Source of the DNA: Dirofilaria immitis
Taxonomy: Eukaryota; Nematoda; Chromadorea; Rhabditida; Onchocercidae
Direction: 5' to 3'
Assembly: GCA_024305405.1 (NCBI GenBank)
Contig: JAKNDB010000109.1
Span: 1,984,001 to 2,048,000 of the forward strand
DNA length: 64,000 nucleotides
Below the pieces are notes generated by a model, which was not told the origin of the DNA, made no database searches, and was given only the letters and a program-made list of their open reading frames with translations. Shown in pieces: positions 28,501 to 41,723 of this stretch. Position numbers and translations under genes: made by a program. Position 1 is the first letter of the stretch, and the number at the start of each line of letters is the position of its first letter.

Positions 28501-30412
28501 TTAGAATAAAAATTACATTGAAATTTTCTTTCACTTTTTATATTGAAAAACAAAGTGATTTATTTTGAAATTTTTTTGTTTTCCGTTAAAACAATAAGTT
28601 TGGATAAGCCTTGAAATTAGATGAGCTTATTTCATCCATCATATTCACTTTTTATCAAACGCTCTACTAATATTATAATACAGGGACATACAGGGACTCA
28701 GATATTATGTATTTTGATAATATCTTAAATTTCATCTCGTGGCTTTTATGACAATCAAATTATGACTATTATATGTAATGTACTTACATTTGTATAATTG
28801 ATATAAAACTATTTTGCACATTACGTTATTTGGGTATTTCAAGCTTTACATTACCTATGTTTTTTTCTTTTTTTTAATAATAATAATATTGCTTAAATAA
28901 TATAGTCTTTTAAAAAATGCATTCATATTCAAAATTTTTACCATAGTGTTCAAATTTTAAAAAACTCCACAGATGATTATGATTAAAAGAGACGTGATTA
29001 TTTTGATGGTGGCTTCTATTAAAATTAATCATTGAACTATGCAAACATTAAAAAATAATGTAATTTTATGAAGTTCTGAATATTTCCTTCAATGAGATTT
29101 CATGATGTAAAAATTATGAAATATTCCTATCATAGAAAAGTTCATTTCTGATTAATTAAATGTTATTGTAAATTTCATCCCAATTAATTATTGGAATTTT
29201 GTCATCTAGATATATCTATATAAAATCAAAACAGACTAATCATTGAACTTTTCAGCTTTTCACATTACAGTCTTTTCTCAATCTTAACGTATTGCTTTCT
29301 CTTCATTTACTTGTTTTTAACAAAGCTGAAGCTTTATTACCATTCTAAAAGGTCCCATAAAATGAAAGCTGACGAAGATGTGGATCAAGCAAGGAAGTAA
29401 AAATATTTAATATTCAAACTTTACCAAAAACTTTTGCAAAAGTGCTAGAATAGTATGACAATGAAAAAAAACATGAAAATAGCTCGAGAATACTGTTTAA
29501 TTTTGATCATTTGCAAATAGATAATCTGAGTTTTTTCTTCGTATCCATCAGAGTATTTCTTTCCAAGTAATTCTTTTCAGTCTACCCAATTTTTAATACA
29601 TTTATCTTTTAATCGTTGTGTGTGTGATTATCTTAAGAGAAATTATCAACTGTTATTATAAACTGCTTTGATTTTCCACCAGATTATGGCCTCAGAATAC
29701 ATAGAATCAGGAAATGTCATGCTTTAGAATGCAAGATCCTTTCAAATAGTTGGCAGCTCTTTCAGCAATAGACAAAAGCCAACTCGAAATGAATTTAGTC
29801 CATAATTGATGATTATTCGCCCGCACTATTCTTCCACTTGTCGACTTCTAATTTTTATAATTTATCAAAACGTAATTAATTCAAACTTATCCTTTCAAGA
29901 AAAATTTTGAATTTTTATTTTTGTTTTGAAACTTTTTTAGTCTCTTGACAAACTTTTTATGCTAAGTTTTTTGAATTATCAGCATTGATCACGATTAATC
30001 AGTAAGAAATAAATAAAAGTTCATCTACAGCTGCAGCGATATGTGTGCTTCAAGAAATAATCTTTTCTAAAGTGTCAAATAGTTCCAATAATTAAAATAG
30101 GATATTACCAAAATAGCATGAACTTTTCCTATTTTTTTCAGAACATCCTTGTCATATAGCTTTTCGTGGAGAATGAAACTGAATGATAAGGAAGATCCCT
30201 TATACTTTATAAAGTTAATTAATCAATTATACTTATCAATATCTTTAATATACACGATTTTGTGGTAAGTAGTTTTTAAACTACGAGAGTCGAATTACTA
30301 TTATTGATGCCTACTCAAAGTATTGCATATTTCTCAACGTTAATACATATTTGAAATAAATATCAATGCTGAGCTAATTCCGATCATTTTATTGCAGGGT
30401 GATTAATTAAAA
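22594..30412. other. AT-rich intergenic spacer
   Basis: No conserved coding sequence was recognised. The only frame with protein-like composition is the ATG-less one at 24919-25125. Poly-A/T runs and short TTA/ATT repeats are frequent, and the SWEET promoter must lie at the right end. Confidence 0.55.
24919..25125 (+). CDS. Weak coding candidate, 68 codons, no start
   Basis: An open stretch between stops contains VVRKYLKSFNRRVAKKRYDD and ATPAECKCEDRKQKNSS. It ends close to a possible donor (ATTG followed by gtaaaa at 25122). No acceptor of good quality precedes it, no start codon lies at its beginning, and no family was recognised. It may be a lone exon, a pseudogene piece or chance. Confidence 0.18.
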   Translation, partial: QIGRIQSFGIFKSLSYVSNVVRKYLKSFNRRVAKKRYDDQILMIIATPAECKCEDRKQKNSSTQVLYW

Positions 30413-33400
30413 ATGCTCACTGAATTCTTCCGCAATTTAACATTGTTGAAATGTCTCTCTGTTAGCGCCTTCATTACTACCGTACTACTTTTCTTCTGTG
30501 GAATGTGAGTTTGTTTTTAATTTTTATATTCCAAAAACTTCCTTTACAACGTCATGTACTGCTGATTACAATATGCCCAAATATTATCAGAATTATTGGA
30601 TTTTAGCCCAATTTGTGTAAATATTTGGAAAAGGCGAAGCACAAAAGATATCAGTGCAGTACCGTTCCTAATGGGTGTTCTCTGGTGAGTTTCTTTTTCC
30701 CGCTACTTATCAATAAACTCTCAAAGTATAATTTTGTTTATTAGAAATTAAATTTAATACTTTAGAGCAGTATATTGGCTGCGCTATGGTTTAATGAAAA
30801 TGGATTACACAATGATCGCAGTGAATGTCTTTGCGGCCACACTTATGGGCTTATACCTTATATTTTATTATTTTATGACTGAAAAAAGGTAATCGTTTTA
30901 TGGAATCATAAATGTGTGAGGTATCTAAAAACAATAAAATATTAATGCACTGTGGATTGAATTGAATGTTTAACCTTCAATCACCTGAGGAGTGAATCTG
31001 AATTGATATTTGATTCTCATCTGATCAATAAACATTCACTTTTCTGATTGTTTTACAAGGTACTTCTATTGTGCAGTTATGGATCTCGATTGAAGTATGT
31101 GCCGTGATATTTCTCATATCACTCATGTTGCTTCTGGTACAAATATATGGGCGTGATATTTTCCATCCCCTCGGCTTCACATGCATGACCTTTAACATTT
31201 TAAATTTTGGCGCACCGTTAGCTGGTCTTGTAAGTTTTTATCCTCGCTTTTAGTGAATTCTTTTCCTAAAAATGTTGAGACGTCTTTTGGTCTTATCATT
31301 TTAAAATCAAAAATCTCGACACTTAGAAAGTGGTACTACGGCAACGCAGTTGTGAGACATTACCATTACCAATGTGTATAGCCAATCTTCTTGTTTCAAG
31401 TCAATGGGCCTTATATGGTATACTGGTATCTGATATTTACATTATTGTTAGTTTTTTTTTTTGAATTTTATTTTCGTTTTTCGGAATTTGACAACCAAAT
31501 TCAAAAGATGTACTTAAAAATGGCATGAAGTTAATGTTATTCTAAAAAGTTATTTGGAAAATGTGAAAATATCCCTAAAAGGAAACTGGAGAAATATTCT
31601 AAAACTAAATCGTTTATCGGTTAAATAATTTCGGTGAAATTATTTAACCTAATAAATGTAATTATTATTCCGGATTTTCCCTGGCCAACTTGAAGAGGTC
31701 CAGTAAAGTCGTAAAATCTCTTTCTCGGGAAATGGATACTTATTTTTGGTGTAGACACCGAATGCGATTGGGATGATGTTGGCAATGATACAAATAGCAT
31801 TATTTCTAATATTCCCGATGAAGCAAGGACGTCTTTCACCAGTACAACGATGTTTCGGTCCTTCATGCTGTGCTCCAGCATCTTCATCATCCTCCTCCGA
31901 TGAGAACGGTTCGTATTTTAAATTCAAATTATTATATTATTTGAATGGTTGCATTACACTGCTGTGTATATCAAACAAGGAAAATATATTAGGCACATTT
32001 CTAATACTTGCGACTAGGCTACATTTTTCAAAGCCAACTCATTTTTTTATTTTTTTGTAAACGTTATACATTCTCATGATTCTTTCTCAATCTTTAGTGT
32101 AGTTCAGCATTCTTTTATTTTTGCAAATTAGCTCATAAGTTAAAAAACTTCCGGCTTATTTTATAATCAATTTTTGTTGTTTGAAATAAGAAAAATTAAG
32201 GAAATTTGGTACGCAAATAATCTCACAGTATTATCACAGGAAAAAGCAAAGATAGTTTCCAATTTCAAATTGGAGCTATTCACATCTAAGTTTGTCTCCT
32301 TACGATTAATGCAATGAATAATTCGCAAATTGGGAAAAATTCCCAATTTGCGAATTATTTCTTCCACGACTTCAAGCTTAACGTCTTCCATATAGGCTTA
32401 TAATTGACTTTTCCTTTGAACTATTTGAATAAGCTTATGTTTAGCAAAACAAAAACTGATAATTTGTGTTTTTTCAATGTGTTTTATCAGTAATCCAATT
32501 TTCGAAATTGTAAGATAAAAATTTAAATGAATTTTATAAATTGATTATTAATTTCACTTCATTTTCACAGGATCTAGACTAAAACTAAAAAACGGCAAGG
32601 AAACAAATGAGTATAATAAGAAATTTTGTCTCTGTAAAAAATTAAGAATTTATATATGTTGAAATTCTAATGAGTTGCAGCCTTTAAGTTAAATTTTTTA
32701 TGCCATGCCAATCAATTTGCGATATTCAAATTCATTATGATCGTAACGAATTTTTCCGAATTCTAATTAATAGGCATAATTATAAATTTCCATTCTTTAA
32801 AGTAAAATTAGCTTATTGATTTGTAAATGAGTTTTGTATCATTAGATTAAATAGTGCAGAAATTTTTTTTTTTTTACTAATAGTTTCGAATAAATCAAAA
32901 ATTTTTATATTTTATTGAGGATTAGATGAATTAAATCGAACAGTAATGATAGATGATAACAATTGACAACGTTATAAGAAAAGCACCCGTTTCCTTTGTC
33001 ATCAATTAACGTAATTAGTAGATGATTAAAATTTTCCGATATTTTTGTGTGTTGTTTGGTGTGCATTTTTAAATGGTGTCTCAGTAAGCAAGTTTTTTGT
33101 TCATTTGTTTTTAGAGAAATTGAAGAATCCATATATACAGGAAAAGAACTCACTCCTAATCAGTAACAGAGAGTCTGTCCACGTCGCAGGTGATTTCTCT
33201 TTAACATCTTTCTTCCTTTGCAATTGTACAAGTAACATCTACTTTCTTTTTCATTGAATTTATTGTAAGATAGCTCCATTATAGTTCATTTGATTTATCA
33301 AATTAGATGTTTTCAAATTACCCCTTGTTTAATACACGATCACTAACACGAATAGGAATTTTTCTCACTCATATATTTGCTGTTTGTTTTGATAATATGT

Positions 33401-34643
33401 GTTGAGAATTATATCGCAAATAAACTGATGAAGGACGATGAAAAATTACTTTGAACTAATCAACAAGTAATTTACTACATTCATCCATTTGTTTTTAGGT
33501 TACGAACAAAAATCCTTGAGTATGTCTTCATATATCTCTATCTATTTGAGTTTCTCGAGCTTTCAACTTTGTGTGAAAAGTAAAAAACTTTTTGTAAGTG
33601 GAAAATTTTCCCATCTATATAGTGCTTCATCGTCTTCGTTCCATACCTTGCTTATTAGCAGAAGAAAAAAATTTAAAGGCGGAGATTTCATTGTTTCTAC
33701 TACTCAAACTTTTTGCTAATTAAACGTTTTGCAAAGTTTTTCCGAAAACTGCATGATTATTAATTGATTGTTTTCTTGGTTTCTTCACAATTTTCTCGAA
33801 ATTATTTTTGTCCTTTATGCAAAAATATTTCTCGCAATTTATTTGCAGTTATCGATTTTTCTTTTTCATCCTTCTCCTTTTTGTGAATGACAATGCATAA
33901 CAGAAGAGTAATAATAAAGTGTAAAAGTTTTTGGGTAAGAAAATAATTCAACATCAATGCTTCAGAACGCTTTATTTTGTGCCTATCTGCCAAGTAGTTT
34001 AGAATTATAACTAGTGAAAATGCTTGCTTCCCGAATTCATTTAACTAAAATAAAGCAAGAAAGAAAAATTGATTACATACAGCAAGAATTTTGGAAATGA
34101 CTTCTTTAAATTTTAGAAGTTTCAATTAACCTTAACAATAATTCTTGTAAAGTTACTTTTCTTCTGTCCTATCAAATTAATTTTGTATAACTTGCGTCGC
34201 CATTTTCATAAGAACAGCTTTTAAACTTATTTTCCTCATAATTTTATTTTTAAAAATGATTTGAAATTTCAGTTATTGATGAAATGAAGTCGAAAAAATC
34301 GTGGGTTAGTCATGCAACTAACAGAAATGAATTGATGGGCTCCGAATTAAACAAAAATGAAAGGTATTTTCACGGTTCCTAGAAGAATATTTTCAAATTT
34401 AAAAAAGACAATCTTGGATTCGATAATTTCAGTATAAATTTTTGCTGCAATTTTTTATTACTCTAAGTAACCAATTCTAATTAGCTCTTTTGCTCCAAGT
34501 AACCAGCTCTAATTAACCTTGCATTGAACTATTTAATAGCACTGATCTATATAATTCTTCTAGTAAGATTATCATTGATTTATTTTTGAAATTTCATTAT
34601 TTTATTTTGCAGCGAAGGACAAAACGACATCGAGACCAATTAA
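30413..34643 (+). CDS. SWEET family sugar transporter (MtN3/saliva repeats)
   Basis: SWEETs are seven-helix uniporters that move sugars down their gradient across membranes. Exons read 30413-30504, 30607-30684, 30766-30888, 31077-31229, 31327-31446, 31755-31908, 32571-32633, 34273-34363 and 34613-34643. The first MtN3 repeat shows [18 protein letters not shown] then [18 protein letters not shown]. The linker helix is [19 protein letters not shown], and the second repeat shows [55 protein letters not shown] Cys/Ser-rich cytosolic tail ([19 protein letters not shown]) follows, then a hydrophilic tail built from small exons. Two problems occur: the 30684/30766 junction codon reads TGA where TGG (Trp) would be expected, and exon 30766-30888 is one base short (run of six A) for joining 31077 in frame. 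Tail exon choice is uncertain. Confidence 0.88.
32317..32359. repeat. Perfect 20-bp stem hairpin inside a SWEET intron
   Basis: AATAATTCGCAAATTGGGAA (32317-32336) is followed by a three-base loop and its exact reverse complement (32340-32359). It sits in the intron between exons ending at 31908 and starting at 32571. Confidence 0.9.
33115..33189 (+). CDS. Possible cassette exon in the SWEET tail
   Basis: A 75-bp segment lies between a good acceptor (tttgttttag) and donor (cag followed by gtgatt). It is open in the phase needed to follow the exon ending at 31908 and to lead into 34273, and would add 25 hydrophilic residues ([20 protein letters not shown]). If spliced after exon 32571-32633 instead, the junction creates TAG, so the two would be mutually exclusive. 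Not supported by homology. Confidence 0.3.
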
Positions 34644-35294
34644 AATAAATTGAGGTAACTGTTTTATAATTCACTGAAGGTTCTGGAAGTTTTGAGATCT
34701 GCTCGGATTATTAAAAAGCAACTCTTCAGAGACTATATCATACCATATCAAGTTTAAGTGTCTTAGGAATTATGATTCCAGCTTTTCTGCTTCAATACCT
34801 CATCTTTTTGAAGTCCGGTCAAATAGTTGCTTTTTTTTCTTGTGGAGACGCCATCTAGCTGTTACGATATGAGTAAGATATCCTATCCATTAAATATATA
34901 TTGACTGTCCTGCTTTTTAATAGCGTCATGTTTCATTTCCGACCTGGCTTGATTTGATGTTTTAACAGTCTTTGGTCAGAAATGCACAAATACCAGAAAT
35001 CATTTTCTTATTTGACTGTAATCACTAGATTCTTAAGTGGCATTCAATTGTTGAGTTGTGAGTGACATACCCATTTTTATTCTGCTAAAACTGCAGATCT
35101 TTCACAAATATTTAAGACTACTGGAATAAAAATCTTTTTTGCTTGACAGCTGCTTATCATTTCTTCACGATGAGATACTTTGATAGATTTATATGGAGGT
35201 TAAGTGTTTAACAAAAGTTTGAAATAATATGAAGAGATGAATGAAGTAATAATCCGAATTTTTAAACAACTGATGATTTTAATTAATGTTGCAG

Positions 35295-35405
35295 AAGGCG
35301 ACTATTAATAGGTGGATGGAAGAGTGGCCAAGTAAAAGTACTGAAGCGAGTAGACATGTATATGATTCTTCTAGTGATATTGCATTCAAACTAAGCGGTC
35401 AATGA
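35295..35405 (+). CDS. Candidate terminal exon, unknown
   Basis: After an acceptor (aattaatgttgcag) a 36-codon open frame runs to TGA and contains RWMEEWPSKSTEASRHVYDS. Composition is protein-like. It lies 650 bp beyond the SWEET stop, where a donor-like gtaact follows the stop codon at 34658, so it may be a 3' untranslated or alternative terminal exon of SWEET, or part of another gene. Confidence 0.22.
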   Translation, partial: KATINRWMEEWPSKSTEASRHVYDSSSDIAFKLSGQ

Positions 35406-37072
35406 CTTTGGCTGAATTGAATCGCTTATTTGCATTCACTTTTTTTTTTTTAATAGGTATTTTAATGCAATGAAGCAATTTAGATGAAACAGCTCAGGGT
35501 TCTTAAATAAACTTGGCTGTATAAGATATTACGATAGGTGAGACAAGTGATGCAATTGCTCTTTTTTAGTTTTGTCGCAAGTTAACAGTAACAATATAAC
35601 ATGGTTTTATTTCCCTCTAAATTACAATAAGGTAGAGTTAGTTGGATTATGTCAGTTTGGAAGGTGAAAATAGGCAGTGCTAATTTTCCCTAATGCTTCA
35701 CTTTAATATAATATGAAATGAAGGGGATTATAAGGTTATAAAGCGGTGCCTCATTCTAAGGTCGAAAAGTTTGCTAGTTGGGAAAAATTTTATTATTTGC
35801 ATACACAGCTTAATTTTCCTTTAAATAAGTTAATAATTGCTTGTTAACATCTATGATTGTTCACTATCAAATATTTCCGTAAACATCATTCAGTAAGTTA
35901 TCACTAATGCCAGGTCAGATATCACTTTGGATATCACCTGTGATTATACATTAATTGCTACACTATTAAAAGCCGACATTTAGCAAAAGTTGAAGCAATT
36001 TTGCCTCATTTGAGTGCTCATTGTGCGTTTTATAATGATTAATAATCAATGCTGTATTGCATGCTGTATCATATTATTAAATTTTTTCCGTCTCTGACAT
36101 CATTTCTCCTGAAACCTGCTTGATCGGTGAACTCCAGTCCGTAATATAACAAATAGTCACCTGATCGACTTCATTTATAATTGGATATGATAAAAGATTA
36201 TCTTGAAATTTCATTAAGGAATTGTTTAACTACTATAGATAGTGGAAAAAAGTAAAGTTGTCTGATTCCGGTTTTTTTAATTCCGTAAAAGCTTTTCTTG
36301 TTCATTATGCATTTCAAAATTAGTTTTAATTGCGTTATGTCCTGTGCATTACTCATTAAGATGTGCCTTTTCTTTCTTCTTTCATCTGTTCTACGAAAAC
36401 TTAATTTTGTATATTGAAATTAATTCAACATTTCCTGCTTAGTGACTTTTGTTATTGCTCAATTCACTTATTTTCATAACAGGGCATACCGATTTTTTTC
36501 CATCTTTTGATATAAGTTGCTGCTTTAATTTAAATTGACGATGTTCTGTTTTTACATAGCAATGCGAGATATAGTTTTTTCTTATTTTATTGTTTTTTAA
36601 ATATTTGATTTCATTTTTTTTCTTAAATTATTTTGATTGATACGAAGAGATACTTAAATTTTCTTTGGTAAGGTTAATGTGCCGTTAAATTATGATATAA
36701 AATTTGCGATAATCATGTTCAGTAGAAAATGTTCAGCATTTGCAAATAAGAAATTTCTTGACAAAATTATTGGCTGTCTAACTATTTGTTTTTTTTCCCA
36801 TTCGTATTACTTTTTCACAATCATACTCTGTCTTAGGAACATTTTTATTTTTCTACTAGCGATTTTCTCAACTTTGACAGTCAATTTATTTATTATTGTC
36901 TCAGTTTTACTCATCATTAACTATTAATGATATGTAGATTCTTTATCGAGAGAGATTTGAGTTATTCAAATTCTTTTATTTATTTAAAACTTATCGTTCA
37001 AGGAGTGTCTATTCATCAATTGTTTATTTATTTATTTATTTTTTCAAAATTCAAAGAAGAAGAAAGAAGTCA

Positions 37073-37172
<100 letters not shown>

Positions 37173-38886
37173 GCAAAAATTAGTCATAGTGCTTTTTGGT
37201 TGTATATTTTTAGCATATTGTTTGCGGTTGCTGTGTATACTTCTCCAAACCTACGTCATCGTTGTTGCCTTTCTATTTAAATACAGTTTGCATGATGATT
37301 TAAATCGATTACATCCGTACTCTGTAATATGATGATAGCTATAAATTTAAATTTGATTTTTGAGCTTTACAAGTTAAAATTACAGGTCTGTAAATGTTTT
37401 AAATTTTAATGTATATCCCGGTACCATACAACTAATAGTTTGATAATAATTATTAGTTTAAAAATTGATATGTTTAGTGTAAACTTATCAATAACATAAT
37501 GCTCGATCTTTATTTATTTTGTATTCTTTATAAATAAATATTGTTTCAAATTTTTTGATGGAAATTTTGCACATCTCCCACGCATTCTTTCTGGCATTTG
37601 CAATCTTGAATAACCTAAGAAATGATAGGCAAAGCGGTTTGATGATTGCATTTGATAATTCCTCGAGAACCTAATAGATTCACGACGAATTCTAATTTGC
37701 ATCTTGTTATCAGAAGACATACTGTACTCTGCGTAAATAAAATCTGTAGTGAAGATAATTGGGACAAACTGACAAAAAAGACGAGAGGTCCAGGAAATCG
37801 TAATGCAATAGATCTGAGTGAAAGATTTTAGAAAAATGACGGCTTTTTGATCCTGATCTCTTTATAAAAACCATGCTTTCTTTTATTGAATATATGCTTG
37901 TTTTTAAACGCTCTTTTCTTGATTTCATCTAAAATTTTCATTATTTAAATAACAAAGAAATTCCGGCCTTATTCAGAATTCGATTCTTATTCAGAGAAAT
38001 TTCGCTCTTTTGAAGATAGCTTCGACGAATCAACGAATTTTTCAATTTTTCAGGAAAATTATGCATATCTTTTCCTGGTTTCTCTGATTTCTTTCCTTCG
38101 TGACTCTTCAATAATTTAACAGAATTTTGCTAAAAGTGAAAATTTGATCTTCAAAATGTAGTAGATTATTTGAAGCACTTCTGGAAATGGAGGATTCTTG
38201 ATAAGCGGCTTACTTAAAAGGTTATTCATGTTTATTTCCTGTGTTTCTTTTGTAATACGATGCAAGGTCATTGCTTTTTGTAACCGATTTAATGTTTAAT
38301 TATGTGCAGAAAATATGAAATAGCGGAGACAAACTAACCATAGAATAAAAATATTCTTAATATGAACATATCATTTTTTCTATAAAAATTGAGCAATCTT
38401 TTTGTTAAAAATATTTATATGATTGTATGTAATCAGATTAGCTAAAATTATAGGAGGATAGAGCAGCATAATTCGATTAACTCTCAATAAATAAACTTGA
38501 CGAAAATTTGACAAATTGTACTGACTATTTTCTTTTTTATGATTTTGAAGATTTATGTTTGTTGGAACAATAAAGGTCAAAGAAGAATAAGCGAAAAGAA
38601 AGGAAACTTACTTTTCATAACAAATAACGACGATTTAGATCCCAGAAAATTCATTAAAACATTGAAGTATTGTAAAATGTCCAAATTCTAGATGCTGTTT
38701 AAGTATGAAAATTTGTGTAAGTTGGTAATATTATCAGTGATAAACGAGTTTCATTTCGTTGTCGCTTTAATAATGGGTGGTCAGCCGGGTATAAATTAAT
38801 TATATTAACTTAGCATTTCCGTTAAGTTTGCTGCTACAATTTTAAAACTTTTGGGGATTGTTGATTGTTTATATTTATTATGACAG

Positions 38887-39384
38887 TGATATTAACAGAA
38901 CTGATGGTGCTAGTCATGAAGACAAATCAAAGAAGCACGTTAAACAAAGTGAAAGGTAGCGAAACTTTGTACAAACACAACGGAAATAACTTAAAGTTGT
39001 TATAACGTCAAGTACGAAATATTGGTGTTATAATAACCTGAAATCATTTCAAATGAAATTGCGAATGGCATTTTAATAACAACAAACAATATGATTATTA
39101 TTATCAAAGATCTATTGAGTTGAAAGATTTCAAAAATATATTTTTGGCATTCAAGTTTAAAAACAGATATATGAAAATTCGAATTCTTTTTTTCTTTTTC
39201 GTATTAACGATTCAAATGCAGATATCATAGAGCAATTATGCTTAGATGATATTTCAATTGCTAGCATTATGAAAATACCGCCATCTGAAAGGAGACTAAT
39301 TATTAATCAAATTTTGCGAACTCTTCCATTACAAGCAAATTCCGAAATAAATACAATAATCTATTTAACCTTTTCAATAAGTTA
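38887..39384 (+). CDS. Candidate exons of an unrecognised gene
   Basis: Exon 38887-38955 (69 bp) lies between acceptor ttattatgacag and donor AG/gtagcg and reads INRTDGASHEDKSKKHVKQS. About 270 bp further, after acceptor aaatgcag, an open frame of about 54 codons to TAA (39222-39384) contains IIEQLCLDDISIASIMKIPP and SERRLIINQILRTLPLQ. The two do not share a compatible phase for that long frame; the compatible phase stops after nine codons. That shorter join would also be in phase with SWEET exon 34273-34363, making an alternative distal 3' end possible. Family unknown. Confidence 0.25.
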
Positions 39385-41223
39385 ATTATTTTCACTGAGC
39401 CAAAGATCAGAAATCTTTCTACTAGTTCAAGACTGGTAAACATTATTTTTCTAATGGATACTTCGGTTTATGATACACACTCATCGTTTTGAAGTGGCAC
39501 TTTTATATTTTCTGGCAAATGATTATATAGCTTTCTACTCAAAACAATTAACATTATCTGAAATCCTGAAATAACCATTTCTTCTTCGAAATCGCTAACT
39601 TTTAGTTAAACTAAATGAAACTTAATCTTTCATCTCTTTTTCAGATTCTTCCTTCATCTGAATAAATCAGCGTTAGAAATTAATTTTACGAAGTTACCTG
39701 GAGATCATTTATTTTTTTTTTTGATGGTTCATTTGTATAAATTAACATTTCCAAACAATCTATATTTCTTTGCCTTGAAATATAATTGTTTTATGCAATA
39801 CTCGTCTGATCCATTATATTGATGAACTTGAAATTCTATATATCATATTTTAATATTGATATTGCAGCCAGCATTCCGAACCACAACTTTAATGGAATTT
39901 CATTCTAGATCACTAAAACATTCCTTAAGCATTATTGACATTATTGATGTTGCGAAGTTCATTATGTTGTTGAGCTGATAATCTTCACGAAACCAATCAT
40001 ATCATAGAAATTCATAAATTTTTATCCAAGACATGTTTTTAAAATTGACTTATTGTTTCATCATGGCAAAAAAAAGTGTGGCGAAAAATAAGATCATCGT
40101 AATAAACACTTTTCAATAAACACTCATACTGCAAATCAATTTGATGAAAATAGTTATCGCGTTGTATTTATTACATTTTTCGATATCTGCTGTCTAAAAC
40201 TGATAATAAATTGCAGCTCTAAATATAGATCTGATACGTCATCATATTTGTGATTTAATTTTAAACGAAAAATTTGAATATCATATGCACTGAAAAATTA
40301 GTAGAGACAGAACAATTGGTATTAGGAAATGATGATATCGGCGTAATATAAGTAAAATACGGGACCTCATCGAAGGTATAATTAACGAGAAAGATGATAT
40401 TTATCAAATGGAAAATAAAGTTTATCATTTCAAATTAATTGATATATATTATCTCAAACGAAATGATATAGGAAAGAATCTGTTAAATTTTCAGGAGAGC
40501 GAAAATATAAAGAGAAAATTATTTAAGAAGAAAGAAAAAAAACCTCACTATTTAAATTAATGAAAAATCAAATCCCAAGTCTTTCATGCAATAGATGTCG
40601 ATAATCGAAAATAGTAGAAGTTGGTAGTAGAAGTTGAAGCATGGTAATTCAGCATGACTTCAGTATTTAAATAGCATGATACGAATTGCGTATGAAGTCA
40701 CGCAGTTTCTGAACTCTAAATGTCGAAATGCTTGAAAAAATAAACAGAACATCAACATATTTTAATGAAAATGATGAAAGCATAAATGGTTGCATGCAGT
40801 GATATTGATTAAATTCTATTTCCCATGAAAATTTGCCTTGAGGACGTTCAATTTTAATGTTCGTTTTCTGTTTCTGAACTATTCGAAATAAATTCCTGAC
40901 ATTTACAATGGTGGAAGACAGGTTAATTTTAAGACAATCATCCTTCATCATTCAACAACAACAAAAAAAAAATGGGTGAGGGCAGCTGAACAGAAAAAGT
41001 TTCCGCTCAGTGATTGAATTCTAAAATTTAACATTTTGTAAAATTGACCCTAACGTTTCCTCTTAACTATCTCGCAAAAGATTAAACTCTTCTGCATACG
41101 TATATTTTAATTTAGTTTGCTCGAACTATCGGTCTCTTGTAAAGAACATACAATAACTTATATCTCATCGACGTTCTGAAAATGGATTTTGCTCGATCTC
41201 TTCTAAGATATAAATTTTTCTAC

Positions 41224-41244
41224 CTCTCTCTCTCTCTCTCTCTC
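41224..41244. repeat. (TC)n microsatellite
   Basis: A run of CT dinucleotides of about 21 bp. Confidence 0.9.
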
Positions 41245-41723
41245 AAACAAATCTATTTCGCAAGCCATTAAAAAACAATTAATTTGCTCAGAATAACTAA
41301 GAATTTATGTAACAGATACATTTTAGGCATTTGATATTTTCATAATTTCAAGCTTCTTTTAATAACGACTTTAATTATGATAATTAAAACAGGTGTCCAC
41401 AACTTGCTTATTCATTGAAAGTCTTCACTCTATGTTTTACTAATGCACTGACATTAGAACCGGTGATTATAAAGTGGAAACTTTACCGTCCAAAGAAAGA
41501 GAATTTTAAATCCAATAATTTGCCTTATTTTTTCTTGAATGGAATTCTAAAAAGATTTCCTTAGTGACATAGAATGAAAAGACTTTATTCAATTCAAATG
41601 TTTAGAAGTATTTACAACAGCAAGATATTAGGTAGTTTAAACGAGCCAGAAGAAATTCTTTAGTATCCAGTGATTTTGCATACTTATCAAGTAAAAAATA
41701 GTTCAATTCACGTCAAAATGCCT

